From Neoaquamicrobium sediminum (GTDB lineage: Bacteria > Pseudomonadota > Alphaproteobacteria > Rhizobiales > Rhizobiaceae), in contig NZ_JABETK010000001.1 of NCBI RefSeq assembly GCF_013240295.1, positions 1 to 64,000 on the forward strand: a DNA stretch of 64,000 nucleotides. The letters run 5' to 3'. This document shows, piece by piece, positions 51,132 through 61,352 of the stretch (positions are counted from its first letter, which is position 1; every line of letters begins with the position of its first letter). The translations under genes and the position numbers were made by a program. The notes beneath the pieces were generated by a model. The model saw only the letters and a list, made by a program, of their open reading frames with translations. It ran no database searches and had not been told where the DNA came from.

Positions 51132-52562
51132 CTAAATCACCTTGCCCGGGTTCATGATGCCAGCCGGGTCGAAGGCGGCCTTGACGCGCCGCATCAGGTC
51201 GATGGCGACCGGCGGGGCAGTGGCGATCAGCTCGTCGCGCTTCATGCGGCCGATGCCGTGCTCGGCCGAGATCGAACCGTCGAACGCGCGCACGACGTCA
51301 TGGACCGCATCATTGATCGGGCGGTAGAGCGCCAGGAACGCATCCTTGTCGCCGCCCACGGGCTGGGAAATGTTGTAGTGCAGGTTGCCGTCGCCCATGT
51401 GGCCGAAGCAGACCATGCGCGCGCCGGGCTCCACGGCCAGCACCGCCTGCCATGCGGCATCGATGAAATCGGGGATGGAAGCAACCGGCACGGAAATGTC
51501 GTGCTTGATGGAGCCGCCTTCCGGTCGCTGCGCGTCGGACATCGATTCCCGGATCCTCCAGAAAGATTCCGCCTGCGCAAGGCTTGCCGCGATCACCGCG
51601 TCGGAAACGGTTCCGGCGTCGAAGCCTTCCGACAAGATTTCCTCGATCAGGGCGCGCGCATCTTCCGCCGAGCGGCCGGATGAGATTTCGAGCATGACAT
51701 GCCACGGATGGGGCGAAGACAGCGGGGCAACCGAACCCGGAATGTGCTTGAGCACGAAGGCGAGCGGCGCATCGACGATCAGCTCGAACGCGGTGAGGCT
51801 GGCGCCGGCGCGCTCCGAGGCAAGCGTGAAAAGGGCGAGCGCATCCTTCGGGCTTTGCAGGCCGACCCACGCCACCTCCCTGCCCTTGGGCTTGGGAAAC
51901 AGCTTCATCACCGCCGCCGTGATGACACCCAGCGTGCCCTCGGCGCCGACGAACAGGTTCTTGAGGTCGTAGCCGGTATTGTCCTTCTTGAGCTTGCGCA
52001 GGTCGTCGAACACTTCGCCGGTGGGCAGCACCACCTCGACGCCGAGGCAGAGCTCACGCGTGTTGCCGTAGGCGAGCACGCCGGTGCCGCCGGCATTGGA
52101 CGAGAGGTTGCCGCCGATCTGCGCGGTGCCCTGCGAGCCCAGCGAGAGCGGAAAGAGCCTGTCGAGTTCGTCTGCCTTGTCGCGCAGTGTCTGCAGCACC
52201 ACACCGGCCTCTACCGTGATGGTGTTCGATGCAAGGTCGACTTCGCGGATGCGGTTCAGTCGCGACAGCGACAGGACGATCTCGCCGCCGCCGATGTCGG
52301 GCGATTGCCCGCCGACCAGCCCGGTATTGCCGCCTTGCGGAACGATGGGCGTGCCGGTTTCGGTGGCCAGCCGCATGATCGCGCTCACCTCCTCGACGCT
52401 GCCCGGACGCAGCACCAGCGCGGTGGCGCCCGGCCAGAGGCCGCGCCGCTCGGTCACGTAGGGCGCGATGTCGGCGGGATCGCGAAGCGCGTGGTTTTCG
52501 CCGACGATCGCCGCGAAGCGGTCGAGAACCGCAGGATTTGGGAAATGCTGCTCGGTCGGCAT
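51132..52562 (-). CDS. FAD-binding 2-hydroxyacid dehydrogenase/oxidase (GlcD/DLD2-like)
   Basis: A 476-residue flavoprotein of the PCMH/FAD-4 family. The FAD-binding part has VPQGGNTGLVGGQ and LSLSRLNRIREVD, then SLGSQGTAQIGGNLSSNAGGTGVLAYGNTRELCLGVEVVLP. The C-terminal domain has CFGHMGDGNLHYNI, AEHGIGRMKRDEL and PAGIMNPGKVI. Candidate substrates are D-lactate, D-2-hydroxyglutarate or glycolate; the sequence does not decide. The start is ATG 52562. It begins 17 bp after the threonylcarbamoyl-AMP synthase gene, so the two are probably co-transcribed. Confidence 0.92.
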   Translation of the reverse strand: MPTEQHFPNPAVLDRFAAIVGENHALRDPADIAPYVTERRGLWPGATALVLRPGSVEEVSAIMRLATETGTPIVPQGGNTGLVGGQSPDIGGGEIVLSLSRLNRIREVDLASNTITVEAGVVLQTLRDKADELDRLFPLSLGSQGTAQIGGNLSSNAGGTGVLAYGNTRELCLGVEVVLPTGEVFDDLRKLKKDNTGYDLKNLFVGAEGTLGVITAAVMKLFPKPKGREVAWVGLQSPKDALALFTLASERAGASLTAFELIVDAPLAFVLKHIPGSVAPLSSPHPWHVMLEISSGRSAEDARALIEEILSEGFDAGTVSDAVIAASLAQAESFWRIRESMSDAQRPEGGSIKHDISVPVASIPDFIDAAWQAVLAVEPGARMVCFGHMGDGNLHYNISQPVGGDKDAFLALYRPINDAVHDVVRAFDGSISAEHGIGRMKRDELIATAPPVAIDLMRRVKAAFDPAGIMNPGKVI

Positions 52563-52579
52563 CAGGCTCAACTCATCAT

Positions 52580-53536
52580 TCAGGAACGCGGCGCGGCTGC
52601 GCGGCGCAGCCGATCGTTGATCGCCTCGCACAGCCCGTCCTCGGGGATCGGCTCAACCGCGATGGTGGCGGCACCGGAGCGGTCGAGCGCCTGCAGATGC
52701 GCGTAGAGATTGGCGGCCGCCTCGCGCATGTGCCCCTTTTCCGAAAGGTTCAGCATCGCCACGGCCTTCTCAGCGCCGGGTATGCGGTTCGGGCCATAGG
52801 CGAGTAGCGCCTCGCCCTCGCGCAGCTCGCTCGCGTCGAGCCGTACCGCCGCGTTCGGCGCATAGTGCGAGGCAAGCATGCCGGGCGCCTCGATGCCCTT
52901 GCCGCCGCCGCGCACCACGTCGACGCCGATGGCGTTGCGGATCTCGCCCGCCGTGACGCCACCCGGCCGCAACATATAGACCGCCTGAGGCGTGACCTTG
53001 AGGATCGTCGATTCGACGCCGACATGCGTGGGGCCGCCGTCGGCGATCAGCTTGATCCTGTCGCCCAGATCGTCTTCCACCGCCTGCGCCGTGGTGGCGC
53101 TGATGCGTCCCGACGAATTGGCCGAGGGAGCGGCAAGCGGATGCCGCAGCTCGTCGATCACCTCGCGGGCGAATTCGCGCGGCATGCGCAGGGCTACCGT
53201 ATCGAGCCCGGCCGTGACCAGCGGATGCACGCCGTGCCCCTCGCGCAAGGGCAGAACCAGCGTCAGCGGGCCCGGCCAGAAGCCAGCCGCAAGCCGCAGG
53301 GAAATGTCATCGAATACAGCAATCTTCTGCGCCATCGCCATGTCGCAGACATGCACGATCAGGGGATTGAAGCGCGGCCTGCCCTTGACCTCGAAGATAC
53401 GGGCGACCGCCTCGCCATTGGTCGCGTCGGCGGCGAGGCCGTAGACGGTCTCGGTGGGAAGCGCGACCACGTCGCCGGCCTCCAGAAGGTCGAGCGCAGG
53501 ATCGAAGGCTTCCTCGAGCGGCAATATCCGGGCCAA
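52580..53536 (-). CDS. Threonylcarbamoyl-AMP synthase, Sua5 type
   Basis: Makes threonylcarbamoyl-AMP for tRNA t6A; 318 residues. The YrdC domain reads DVVALPTETVYGLAADATNGEAVARIFEVKGRPRFNPLIVHV, TLVLPLREG, ALRMPREF and LAAPSANSSGRISATTAQAV, and a C-terminal Sua5 domain follows (MLASHYAPNAAVRLDASELREGEALLAYG). No in-frame ATG fits; a TTG at 53536 preceded by GGGGGAG is the best start. An in-frame reading back to 53617 has no family support. Confidence 0.92.
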   Translation of the reverse strand: MARILPLEEAFDPALDLLEAGDVVALPTETVYGLAADATNGEAVARIFEVKGRPRFNPLIVHVCDMAMAQKIAVFDDISLRLAAGFWPGPLTLVLPLREGHGVHPLVTAGLDTVALRMPREFAREVIDELRHPLAAPSANSSGRISATTAQAVEDDLGDRIKLIADGGPTHVGVESTILKVTPQAVYMLRPGGVTAGEIRNAIGVDVVRGGGKGIEAPGMLASHYAPNAAVRLDASELREGEALLAYGPNRIPGAEKAVAMLNLSEKGHMREAAANLYAHLQALDRSGAATIAVEPIPEDGLCEAINDRLRRAAAPRS

Positions 53537-53701
53537 GAGCGCTCCCCCGCAGCGTTGGTTTGATGGAGCCGATTGCCTACCCCGCCCGGGACCACGCGAC
53601 AAGTGCCGTTGCGTCACCGATTTGTTAATCCCCGGCCGCTAGGGTGCCCGCCGTACGTGTTGCGCCTGTTCGGCGCCGGCGGCAAGCAAGGCGGGTTGGG
53701 T

Positions 53702-54094
53702 ATGTTTGCGTTTCGAGTTCCTGTCGGGTCATTCCTGCGTGTTTCATTGATTCTCGCGGCTACAGCCGGCACCAGTGCTGCAGATTCACTCATCGCATTG
53801 CCGGAGGTGGAGCCGGCCGCGCTTCCCTCGTTCATCGCGCACGTAGAACCGGAAGCGACGCCGATCGAGGCCCTGGAGGCGAAGACGCCTTCACTGCAGG
53901 ACAACGGCGAGGCCCCTCTTGCAATCAGCACCTCGGTCATCGCCTTCGGCGCAGACGCCATTCCCGTCTCGTCAGACGAGGTCGCCTCCATCACGGCCGA
54001 TGATGAAGCGCCTGCTCCTGAGGATGTGGCCGACGCTATGCCTCTGGCTATTCGCGGCACCGACGGCGATGGACTTGTCTCTCTCGTCGACTAG
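53702..54094 (+). CDS. Acidic secreted protein of unknown function
   Basis: A 130-residue protein with a signal peptide (MFAFRVPVGSFLRVSLILAATAGTSAA) and a low-complexity, acidic mature part rich in Ala, Glu, Asp, Pro and Ser. It contains no cysteine and no motif I recognise. It lies alone in a gap between divergent genes. Start and codon use look normal, so a real gene is likely, but not certain. Confidence 0.55.
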   Translation: MFAFRVPVGSFLRVSLILAATAGTSAADSLIALPEVEPAALPSFIAHVEPEATPIEALEAKTPSLQDNGEAPLAISTSVIAFGADAIPVSSDEVASITADDEAPAPEDVADAMPLAIRGTDGDGLVSLVD

Positions 54095-54154
54095 TATCGC
54101 GGTCGTTTGACGAGGGCCATCTCGCTGGCCACCATTTCAGCCGGCAGAGGCAAC

Positions 54155-54583
54155 GTGATCGAACTAACCGTCAATTTCGTCTTCAAGTTCCTGCACATAT
54201 TGGGCCTGATGCTGGGCGCGGCCGCCGGCTTCGGCGCCATGGTCGTCGCGCGGCAGGCCCGGCGGGCCAGTGCGCCCTCGCTCGATCTTGCCGCCCTTCG
54301 GTCCGTCTTCTCAACGCTGGCGCTGACGGGGATCATGCTTCTTTGGCTGAGCGGGCTGGGGCTGTGGATGTTCCGCTACGACTTCGTCGATCTCGGCGCT
54401 GCGTATTCGTTGAAGCTGTTGACGGCGCTGGTGCTGCTCGGCGTGATCCTTGCGATCAACCGCGTCAACGCACGCGCGGCGAAGACGGGCACGCCGCCGC
54501 CCGCCTGGCTGCCGAAGCTCGGCATGACGACGCCGGTGCTGACGCTGATCGCGATGGCACTCGGCGTGTGGGTGTTTATCTAG
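54155..54583 (+). CDS. Small membrane protein, possibly CopD/DUF2269-like
   Basis: A 142-residue protein with four hydrophobic segments: [61 protein letters not shown] and [18 protein letters not shown] His in [10 protein letters not shown] is at the place used by CopD-like proteins. It starts with GTG at 54155 behind CAGAGG. The stop shares CTAG with the glyS stop. Function is unknown. Confidence 0.7.
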   Translation: MIELTVNFVFKFLHILGLMLGAAAGFGAMVVARQARRASAPSLDLAALRSVFSTLALTGIMLLWLSGLGLWMFRYDFVDLGAAYSLKLLTALVLLGVILAINRVNARAAKTGTPPPAWLPKLGMTTPVLTLIAMALGVWVFI

Positions 54584-56889
54584 CCCGCGATCTTCGAGAA
54601 ATCGGCGACCTGGCCGGTCGCCTCGCGGATGCGGGCGAGCAGCGCCAGCCGATTGGCCCGTACCGCCTCGTCCTCATCGTTCACGAGAACCGCTTCAAAG
54701 AATGAATCAACTGGCTCACGCAGCACGCTAAGTGCGAGCATGGCGGCGGAAAAGTCTTGTTTCTGAATCGCTTCGACGGCGTTCTTCTCAGCTTGATTCA
54801 CCGCATCGAACAGCTTTTTCTCGGCCGGCTCGCGCAGAAGCGCCGGATCGACGGCCTCAGCCACGGCGGTACCCTTCTTCTCCTCGGCAGCCAGAATGTT
54901 CGCCGCGCGCTTGGTGCCGGCGAGCAGGTTTTTGCCATCGTCAGAATCCAGGAAGATGCCGAGCGCCGCGACACGACTGGTGACGAGAAGAAGATCGTCC
55001 GCTTCGGGGAGAGATCACCGCGTCGATGAGATCGTGCCGCGCGCCTTTGTCGCGGAGATAGACCTTCAGACGATCGTGGAAGAAGGAGAGGAGATCGTCA
55101 GCCCGCGCGCGCTCCCAGTCTTGGGGCGGAACCGTGAGCGCACTGTGGTCAAGGGTGACGCTGGCCCTTGATGACACCTCTGCCAATTCCCCAAGCGTTT
55201 GCACAAATTCCGTCTGCAGGAGCTTATAGAAAGAGCGATCCGCTGGTTGTAAGCTGTCTTCAGCATCTGAGACATGACCCGCCGCCCAGCGACAACGAAC
55301 CCTGGCCACCATCCAACCCTAACGCCATTCTCGACCAAAATCCGGATTACCCCCAGCGCCGCTCGCCTGAGCGCGTACGGATCCTTGCTCCCAGTCGGCT
55401 TTTCGTCGATGGCCCAGAAGCCAGTCAGCGTGTCGAGCTTGTCGGCCAGCGCCACCGCTACCGAGACCGGATCGGTCGGGACGACGTCGGACGGCCCCTG
55501 CGGGCGGTAGTGTTCCTCAAGCGCTGCGGCGACGGAAGCATCCTCGCCCTGCAACAGCGCATATTTGCGGCCCATCGCGCCCTGCAGTTCGGGAAACTCG
55601 CCGACGACCTCGGTCTGGAGATCGGCCTTGGCGAGCACCGCCGCGCGGTCGGCCAGATCGGGATCGGCACCGACCAGCGGTGCCAGTTCGCGCGCGAGCC
55701 TGCGGATGCGCTCCACGCGCTCTCCCTGCGTGCCGAGCTTGGCGTGGAAGGTGACGCCGAGATGGTCGAGCCGCGCCATGCGCTGGTCGAGCGGCTTCCT
55801 GAGATCGAGCCCGAATTTTGCGGCCGAAGCCTCCAGCGTGGCCAGGTCCGGCAGGTCGGCCTGATCGGTCTTCCAGAAGTGGACCGCGTCTGACAGGCGC
55901 GCGCGCACGACCTTGCCGTTGCCGTGGGCGATCTCCACGCCGCCATCCTTCGCCTCGATGTTGGACACCAGCACGAAGCGGTTGGACAGCCCATCGCCGT
56001 CGCCCTGCGGGCGCGTGACGAAGCACTTCTGGTTGGCGCGGATGGTGAGCCGGATGACCTCCGGCGGAATGTCGAGGAAGGCCTGCTCGAACTCGCCCAT
56101 CAGCACTACCGGCCATTCGACGAGACCTGAGACCTCTTCCAGCAGGCCCTCGTCGTCGACCAGTTCGAGCCCGGCTGCGAATGCGAGGTTCTTCGCGTCA
56201 TCGAGGATGATACTCTTGCGCCGCTCGGCGTCGAGCACGACCTTCGCGGCCTCCAGCTTGGAGACATAATCGTCGAAGCGGCGCACGATGATCTCACCCG
56301 GCGCATGGAAGCGATGGCCGTAGGTGACGTTGCCGGCGCGGATGCCGTCGACCTCAAAATCGACCACAACCGGCTCCTCCGTCTCCGGCCCGAAGGTGCA
56401 GAGGATCGACTGCAGCGGACGCACCCAGCGCAGCGAGCCGGGCTTCGCCGAGGCAGCACCCCAGCGCATCGATTTCAGCCACGGGAAGCTCCGAACGATG
56501 CCGGGCATCAGGTCCGCGATGATTTCCTCGGCCGGACGGCCCGGCCGCTCGATCACCGCGACGTAGAAATCGCCCTTCTTCGGATCGGACTGGATCTGCG
56601 CTTCCTCGATGGAGGAAAGGCCGGCGGAGCGCAGGAACCCCTGAACCGCCTGCTCGGGCGCCTTGGTCGACGGCCCCTTGCGCTCTTCGCGCACATCCTT
56701 CGATCGCGCTGTCAGGCCACGAATGTCGAGCGTCAGCCGGCGCGGCGTCCAGTACTCCGTCGCCGCCTCGTATGTCAGACCGACATCGACCAGACCGTCG
56801 GTGACCATCTTCTTCAGGTCGCCGGCAGCCTTGCGCTGCATGCGGGCGGGGATTTCCTCGGAGCGGAGTTCAAGAAGAAGATCAGGCAT
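54580..56889 (-). CDS. glyS: Glycyl-tRNA synthetase beta subunit (two frameshifts)
   Basis: Large subunit of the alpha2-beta2 glycyl-tRNA synthetase; about 769 residues when repaired. The N-terminus [27 protein letters not shown] and [15 protein letters not shown]...[21 protein letters not shown] are clear. The C-terminal anticodon region ([23 protein letters not shown]...[17 protein letters not shown]) is also present. A base is missing somewhere in about 55235-55330, after [20 protein letters not shown], and an extra C lies in the CCCC run at about 55006. The segment between is AT-richer and less conserved. Downstream is a convergent small membrane gene; upstream is a duplicated glyS 5' end. 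Confidence 0.9.
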
Positions 56890-57007
56890 CGGTGCTCTCC
56901 ATGCCGCATGCCTTCTTCTGTTTGCACGTCCTCGCGCCTGCGGCGCTGCGGGCGCGCGGGCGGGCCGGGATTTCCTCGGAGCGGAGTTCAAGAAGAAGAT
57001 CAGGCAT
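56849..57007. repeat. 41-bp direct repeat duplicating the glyS 5' end
   Basis: The 41 bp at 56849-56889 (the first 13-14 codons of glyS, read leftward from ATG 56889) recur exactly at 56967-57007, 118 bp away. On either side of the copies are slightly different GC-rich runs. The arrangement leaves a second glyS-like start 1 bp after the glyQ stop. Confidence 0.9.
56882..57007 (-). pseudogene. Short decoy ORF, truncated copy of the glyS start
   Basis: A 41-codon ORF beginning [16 protein letters not shown], identical to the glyS N-terminus for 16 residues, then diverging to a short Arg/Ala/Lys-rich tail and stopping at TGA 56882-56884. That stop overlaps the true glyS start ATG (56887-56889) region. 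It starts 1 bp after the glyQ stop. It is probably a relic of partial duplication, or an assembly artefact; it might still act in translational coupling. Confidence 0.6.
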
Positions 57008-57008
57008 G

Positions 57009-57965
57009 TCAGGCAGCTTTCGTCTCGAATGCGTAACCGCCCGCATCCGTCGCCAGGAACGCCTCGCCACACGCCTTGGCCAGATTGCGCACGCGCAGAA
57101 TATAGCTCTGGCGCTCGGTGACCGAGATCACGCCGCGTGCGTCGAGCAGGTTGAACGCGTGGCTCGCCTTGATGCACTGGTCGTAGGCCGGCAGCACCAT
57201 CTTGTGCATCGGGTTGTTGTCGCCTTCCTTCGGCGCACCGGCGGCCAGCAGCGCCTTGCACTCGCGTTCCGCATCCTCGAAATGGCGGAACAGGATCGCC
57301 GTGTCGGCGTGCTCGAAATTGTGCCGTGAGTATTCCTGCTCGGCCTGCAGGAACACGTCGCCATAGGTCACCTTCTCAGCGCCCTCGCGGCCGTTGAAGT
57401 TCAGGTCGTAGACATTGTCGACGCCCTGCACATACATGGCCAGCCGCTCGAGACCGTAGGTCAGTTCGCCGGCGACCGGCGCGCATTCGATGCCGCAGAC
57501 CTGCTGGAAATAGGTGAACTGCGAGACCTCCATGCCGTCGCACCAGCATTCCCAGCCCAGACCCCAGGCGCCCAGAGTCGGGCTTTCCCAGTCGTCTTCC
57601 ACGAAGCGGATGTCGTGCAGCAGCGGGTCGATGCCGATCGCGGCGAGCGAGCCAAGATAAAGCTCCTGCAGGTTCGATGGGTTGGGCTTCAGGATCACCT
57701 GATACTGGTAGTAGTGCTGCAGCCGGTTGGGGTTCTCGCCGTAGCGGCCATCCTTAGGCCGGCGCGAGGGCTGCACATAGGCCGCGTTCCACGGGCGCGG
57801 GCCCAGAGCGCGCAGGGTGGTTGCCGGGTGGAACGTACCTGCGCCGACTTCCATGTCGTAGGGCTGGAGGATGACGCAGCCGTAATCCGCCCAGTATCGG
57901 TGCAGCGTCAGGATCAGCCCCTGGAACGAGCGGCTGGGGTGCATGGCGGACTGTTCGGCGTTCAC
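57009..57965 (-). CDS. glyQ: Glycyl-tRNA synthetase alpha subunit
   Basis: Small catalytic subunit, class II; 318 residues. Highly conserved: [45 protein letters not shown], then [23 protein letters not shown] and [26 protein letters not shown] chose GTG 57965 ([14 protein letters not shown]) because AAAGG lies upstream; GTG 57980 and ATG 57944 are alternatives. It is upstream of glyS with the duplicated fragment between them. Confidence 0.96.
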   Translation of the reverse strand: MNAEQSAMHPSRSFQGLILTLHRYWADYGCVILQPYDMEVGAGTFHPATTLRALGPRPWNAAYVQPSRRPKDGRYGENPNRLQHYYQYQVILKPNPSNLQELYLGSLAAIGIDPLLHDIRFVEDDWESPTLGAWGLGWECWCDGMEVSQFTYFQQVCGIECAPVAGELTYGLERLAMYVQGVDNVYDLNFNGREGAEKVTYGDVFLQAEQEYSRHNFEHADTAILFRHFEDAERECKALLAAGAPKEGDNNPMHKMVLPAYDQCIKASHAFNLLDARGVISVTERQSYILRVRNLAKACGEAFLATDAGGYAFETKAA

Positions 57966-58055
57966 GTGCGTGCCTTTCACGGCCTATGTCGGGACGTGGC
58001 ACTCCTAGTGCGACCGTTCGCAAGCGTCAAGGAAGCGAAGCTGTAGCGGAGGCTG

Positions 58056-60053
58056 CTAGTTTGCCGGCTGCGGCAGGTTAAGCCGGTAGCCGGGCACGAT
58101 GCGGCCGGGATCTCCACGGAGGTCCGGATTGAGGTCCAGCAACTCGATGTAGCGGTTGCCGTCGCCCAGCAATTCGGCCGCGATCGACCACAGCGACTGT
58201 CCGGGCGACACGACATGGACAGTGCTGCCCACCGCCACGGTTTCAACGGGCGGCTCGTCGGCCTTGCTGTCGGCACCATCCGGCAGCGGCACCACGTTGG
58301 CGGGCAGCGTTTCCTCCGAAGCGTCATTCGCATCCGCGCGCTGTTCGAACGGCTGCATGCCTTCCGCCAGCTTGCGCTCGGCGTCGGCTTTTACCTCGTC
58401 GTCCGGCTCCAGAGCGAGCGTGTGCCGCCACTGGAACGTGGCCTCAAGCTTGCGGCCGACACGCCAGTAGGCATCGCCGAGATGGTCGTTGAGGATCGGG
58501 TCGGCGGGCATCAGGCCCACGGCGCGCTCGAGCTCGCGTGCAGCATCCTCGAAACGACCGAGCCGGTAGAAGGCCCAGCCAAGCGAATCCACGATGTAGC
58601 CGTCGCTCGGTCGCAACTCGACAGCGCGCTGGATCATCTCCAGCCCTTCTTCGAGATTGATGTTCATGTCGACCCAGGAATAGCCCAGATAGTTCAGCGC
58701 CTGCGGCTGGTCTGGATAGAGCTCCAGCGCTTTGTGGAAATTGGGCTCGGCCTTGTCCCACTCCTTCAACCGCTCATAGGCGATGCCGCGCTGATAGAAG
58801 ATGTTCCATTCGGCCCGCGTCGGCTCACCCATGCGCGCGACCGCCTGGTCGTAAAGGTTGGCGGCATCCCGGTATTTCTCCTGCCGCGCATAGACCCCGC
58901 CCAGCGCGAGATAGGCCCGCATGTCGTTCTCGTCTTCGGCAAGCGCGGCTTTCAGATGCCCTTCGGCCTCGTCGAAACGCTCGAGATCGGCGAGGTTGAG
59001 ACCGAGCTGCAATTCGGCGATGCGCCGCATCGGCGACGATGCCGGCACTTTCTCATAATTGGCGATGGCCGCTTCGGCGTTGCTCTGCTGCTCGGCGATG
59101 CCGGCAAGCTGGACGAGGATCGCGTCGCTGTCCGGCCGCAGCGCCACCGCGTATTGCAGGTAGAGCCGCACGAAGGATTCGCCGCCGCTGCGGTTAAGGG
59201 CCGTTGCGAGATTGAGGAGCGCTTCGGCGGCACCCGCCTGCGCGTCTGGCACCAGCGGTGCAGCCTGTTCGCCGCTCTCGATGTCCTCGCGCAGTGCCTG
59301 GATCGTGACCCGGCCCGGCGCAAACTCCTCAGCCTTGGCAAGCACCTCCAGCGCCTTGTCGTGTTCACCCTCGCGTGCCAGGAAGCCCGCATAGGCCTCC
59401 AGGCTGCGCAGGAACACTTCCGGAGCCGCGCCGCCACCCGACACATTGGTCTGCGTCGCCTCGAAGGCCGTGCGCGCAGTCTCCATGTCGCCCGCGCGCT
59501 CGGCGATCAGGGCACGATGATAACCGATGAAGAGGTCGTACCATTCGGGACCCGAAAGCTGATCGACAAACGCCAGCGCGCCCGCACTGTCGCCAGCGCC
59601 AAGCTTCGCCCAGGCAGTCATAAGGCCGGTGATCAGCCTGTCGAGGTCCGATTCGAGCGTCAGCTTGAGCCACGTTTCAGCTTCTGCGTAGCGCTCGCCG
59701 CGGATCGAGTCGACGGCGAGTGCAAGGCGCGAGAAGCGCTCGACCTCGGGCACTTCCTTGAGCTTTTCGGCATAAGGAAGCGCCTCGTCGAAGCTGCCCT
59801 CCGAGATCAGGCCAAGCATCAGGCTCTGCTGCAGCGTCTGGTTGTCCGCATCGAACGAGATGGCACGGCGGTAATAGGCGATCGCGGATGCGAGATCGTT
59901 GTCCGTCTCGGCGACCCGGGCCGCAAGATAGGCACCTGACAGCGTCTTGATCGATACCGTTTCGTCCGCTTCCGGCGCTGCCCACGCATTGCCTGTCGCG
60001 ATGCCGGCTGCCAACCCCGCAGCCACGATCCAGCGTCCAGTCTTAAGCCGCAT
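58056..60053 (-). CDS. TPR-repeat protein with a C-terminal LysM domain
   Basis: A 665-residue exported protein: signal peptide (MRLKTGRWIVAAGLAAGIATGNAWA), about ten tetratricopeptide-like helical pairs (for example AIAYYRRAISFDADNQTLQQSLM and ALNYLGYSWVDMNINLEEGLEMIQRAVELRPSDGYIVDSLGWAFY), then a Pro/Asp linker and a LysM module (STVHVVSPGQSLWSIAAELLGDGNRYIELLDLNPDL...VPGYRLNLP). The LysM suggests peptidoglycan binding. It is transcribed toward glyQ and lies downstream of ispB in the opposite orientation to DUF2007. Confidence 0.88.
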   Translation of the reverse strand: MRLKTGRWIVAAGLAAGIATGNAWAAPEADETVSIKTLSGAYLAARVAETDNDLASAIAYYRRAISFDADNQTLQQSLMLGLISEGSFDEALPYAEKLKEVPEVERFSRLALAVDSIRGERYAEAETWLKLTLESDLDRLITGLMTAWAKLGAGDSAGALAFVDQLSGPEWYDLFIGYHRALIAERAGDMETARTAFEATQTNVSGGGAAPEVFLRSLEAYAGFLAREGEHDKALEVLAKAEEFAPGRVTIQALREDIESGEQAAPLVPDAQAGAAEALLNLATALNRSGGESFVRLYLQYAVALRPDSDAILVQLAGIAEQQSNAEAAIANYEKVPASSPMRRIAELQLGLNLADLERFDEAEGHLKAALAEDENDMRAYLALGGVYARQEKYRDAANLYDQAVARMGEPTRAEWNIFYQRGIAYERLKEWDKAEPNFHKALELYPDQPQALNYLGYSWVDMNINLEEGLEMIQRAVELRPSDGYIVDSLGWAFYRLGRFEDAARELERAVGLMPADPILNDHLGDAYWRVGRKLEATFQWRHTLALEPDDEVKADAERKLAEGMQPFEQRADANDASEETLPANVVPLPDGADSKADEPPVETVAVGSTVHVVSPGQSLWSIAAELLGDGNRYIELLDLNPDLRGDPGRIVPGYRLNLPQPAN

Positions 60054-60197
60054 TGGTTCCCTTCCTGTCGGTCCGCCGCGCCCGACACGGCGAGCATGTC
60101 AGACGTTGAAGGCACAAAGCATGGCCTTTTTGCGGTCGCGGTTCAATCCGCCTTACTTCACGATCAGGACAGCCGTAGCGCGGCAGGGCCTGACCCT

Positions 60198-61216
60198 TCA
60201 GCTTACGCGGCTGATGCAGAAGTCGATCACGTCGAGCATCGCCTGCTTTTGCGGCGTCTGCCTGAGCGGCGCCAGAGCGTCGCGAGCGATCTCGCCGAAG
60301 TGCCTTGCCCGACCGATCGTGTCGCCGATAGCGCCGTGCCTGGTCATCAAGCCACGGGCGCGGTCGAGCGATTCGTCGTCGGTGCGGTCGTTCTCGATCG
60401 CCGCCTTCCAGAATTCGCGCTCCTCGGCGGAACCACGGCGGTAGCTGAGGATCACGGGAAGCGTGACCTTGCCCTCGCGGAAGTCGTCGCCGACATTCTT
60501 GCCGAGGTTCTTCGAATCGCCGCCATAGTCGAGCGCGTCGTCAATGAGCTGGAAAGCAAGGCCGAGATTGATGCCGTAGGAACGCAGCGCCGCGCGGTCG
60601 GTCTTCGACGCTCCCGCAACGATCGGCCCGACCTCGGCGGCTGCCGAGAACAGGGCTGCCGTCTTCGCCTTGATGACGGCGAGATAGTCGTCCTCGGTGG
60701 TCTCCAGGTTCTTCGCCACGCCGAGCTGCATCACCTCGCCTTCGGCGATGATCGATGCCGCGGTGGAGAGAATGTCGAGAGCATCAATCGAGCCAACCTC
60801 GACCATCATACGGAAGGCCTGGCCGAGCAAAAGTCCCCGACGAGCACGCTTGCCTGATTGCCCCAGATCATGCGCGCCGTGCGCTTGCCGCGCCGCATGT
60901 CGCTTTCGTCGACGACATCGTCATGCAGCAGGGTCGCGGTGTGCATGAACTCCACGCTGGTCGCCAGCTTGATGTGGCCATCACCCTGGTAGCCGAACAT
61001 CTGCGCGGCCGCGAGGGTGAGCATAGGCCGAAGCCGCTTGCCGCCTGATGAGATCAGGTGATTGGCGACTTCCGGAATCATCTCGACGTCAGAGCCGGCT
61101 TTCGACAGGATGAGCTCGTTCACGCGGCCCATATCCGCGCGCGTCAGCGCGATCAGCGCCTCGATGGAGGCGTTTTCGCGTTTACCGCCCTCCAGATTGA
61201 CTACGACACCCACCAC
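60198..61216 (-). CDS. ispB: Polyprenyl (octaprenyl) diphosphate synthase (frameshifted)
   Basis: Makes the long prenyl chain for ubiquinone; about 339 residues when repaired. FARM motif LLHDDVVDESDMRRG and SARM motif LIDDALDYGGDSKNLGKNVGDDFREGK are intact. One T is missing from the T-run at about 60829-60832; restored, the frame reads VGDFLLGQAFRMMVEVGS. It starts at GTG 61216 or 61213, with AAGGGAG upstream; the nearby ATG is out of frame. Substrate chain length is inferred from the family only. Confidence 0.93.
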
Positions 61217-61352
61217 ATGAAACTCCCTTGAGCGCGGCCCGCCGCCCGTAACTTTCTTGCGCGACTCTAGGCAGGCGCATGAGGCGCGGCAAGTGGCGAA
61301 TTGGCGCGGTTTGTCGTTTACTTTAGCGCTGCAACCTGAAAGCCTCGCCGCC

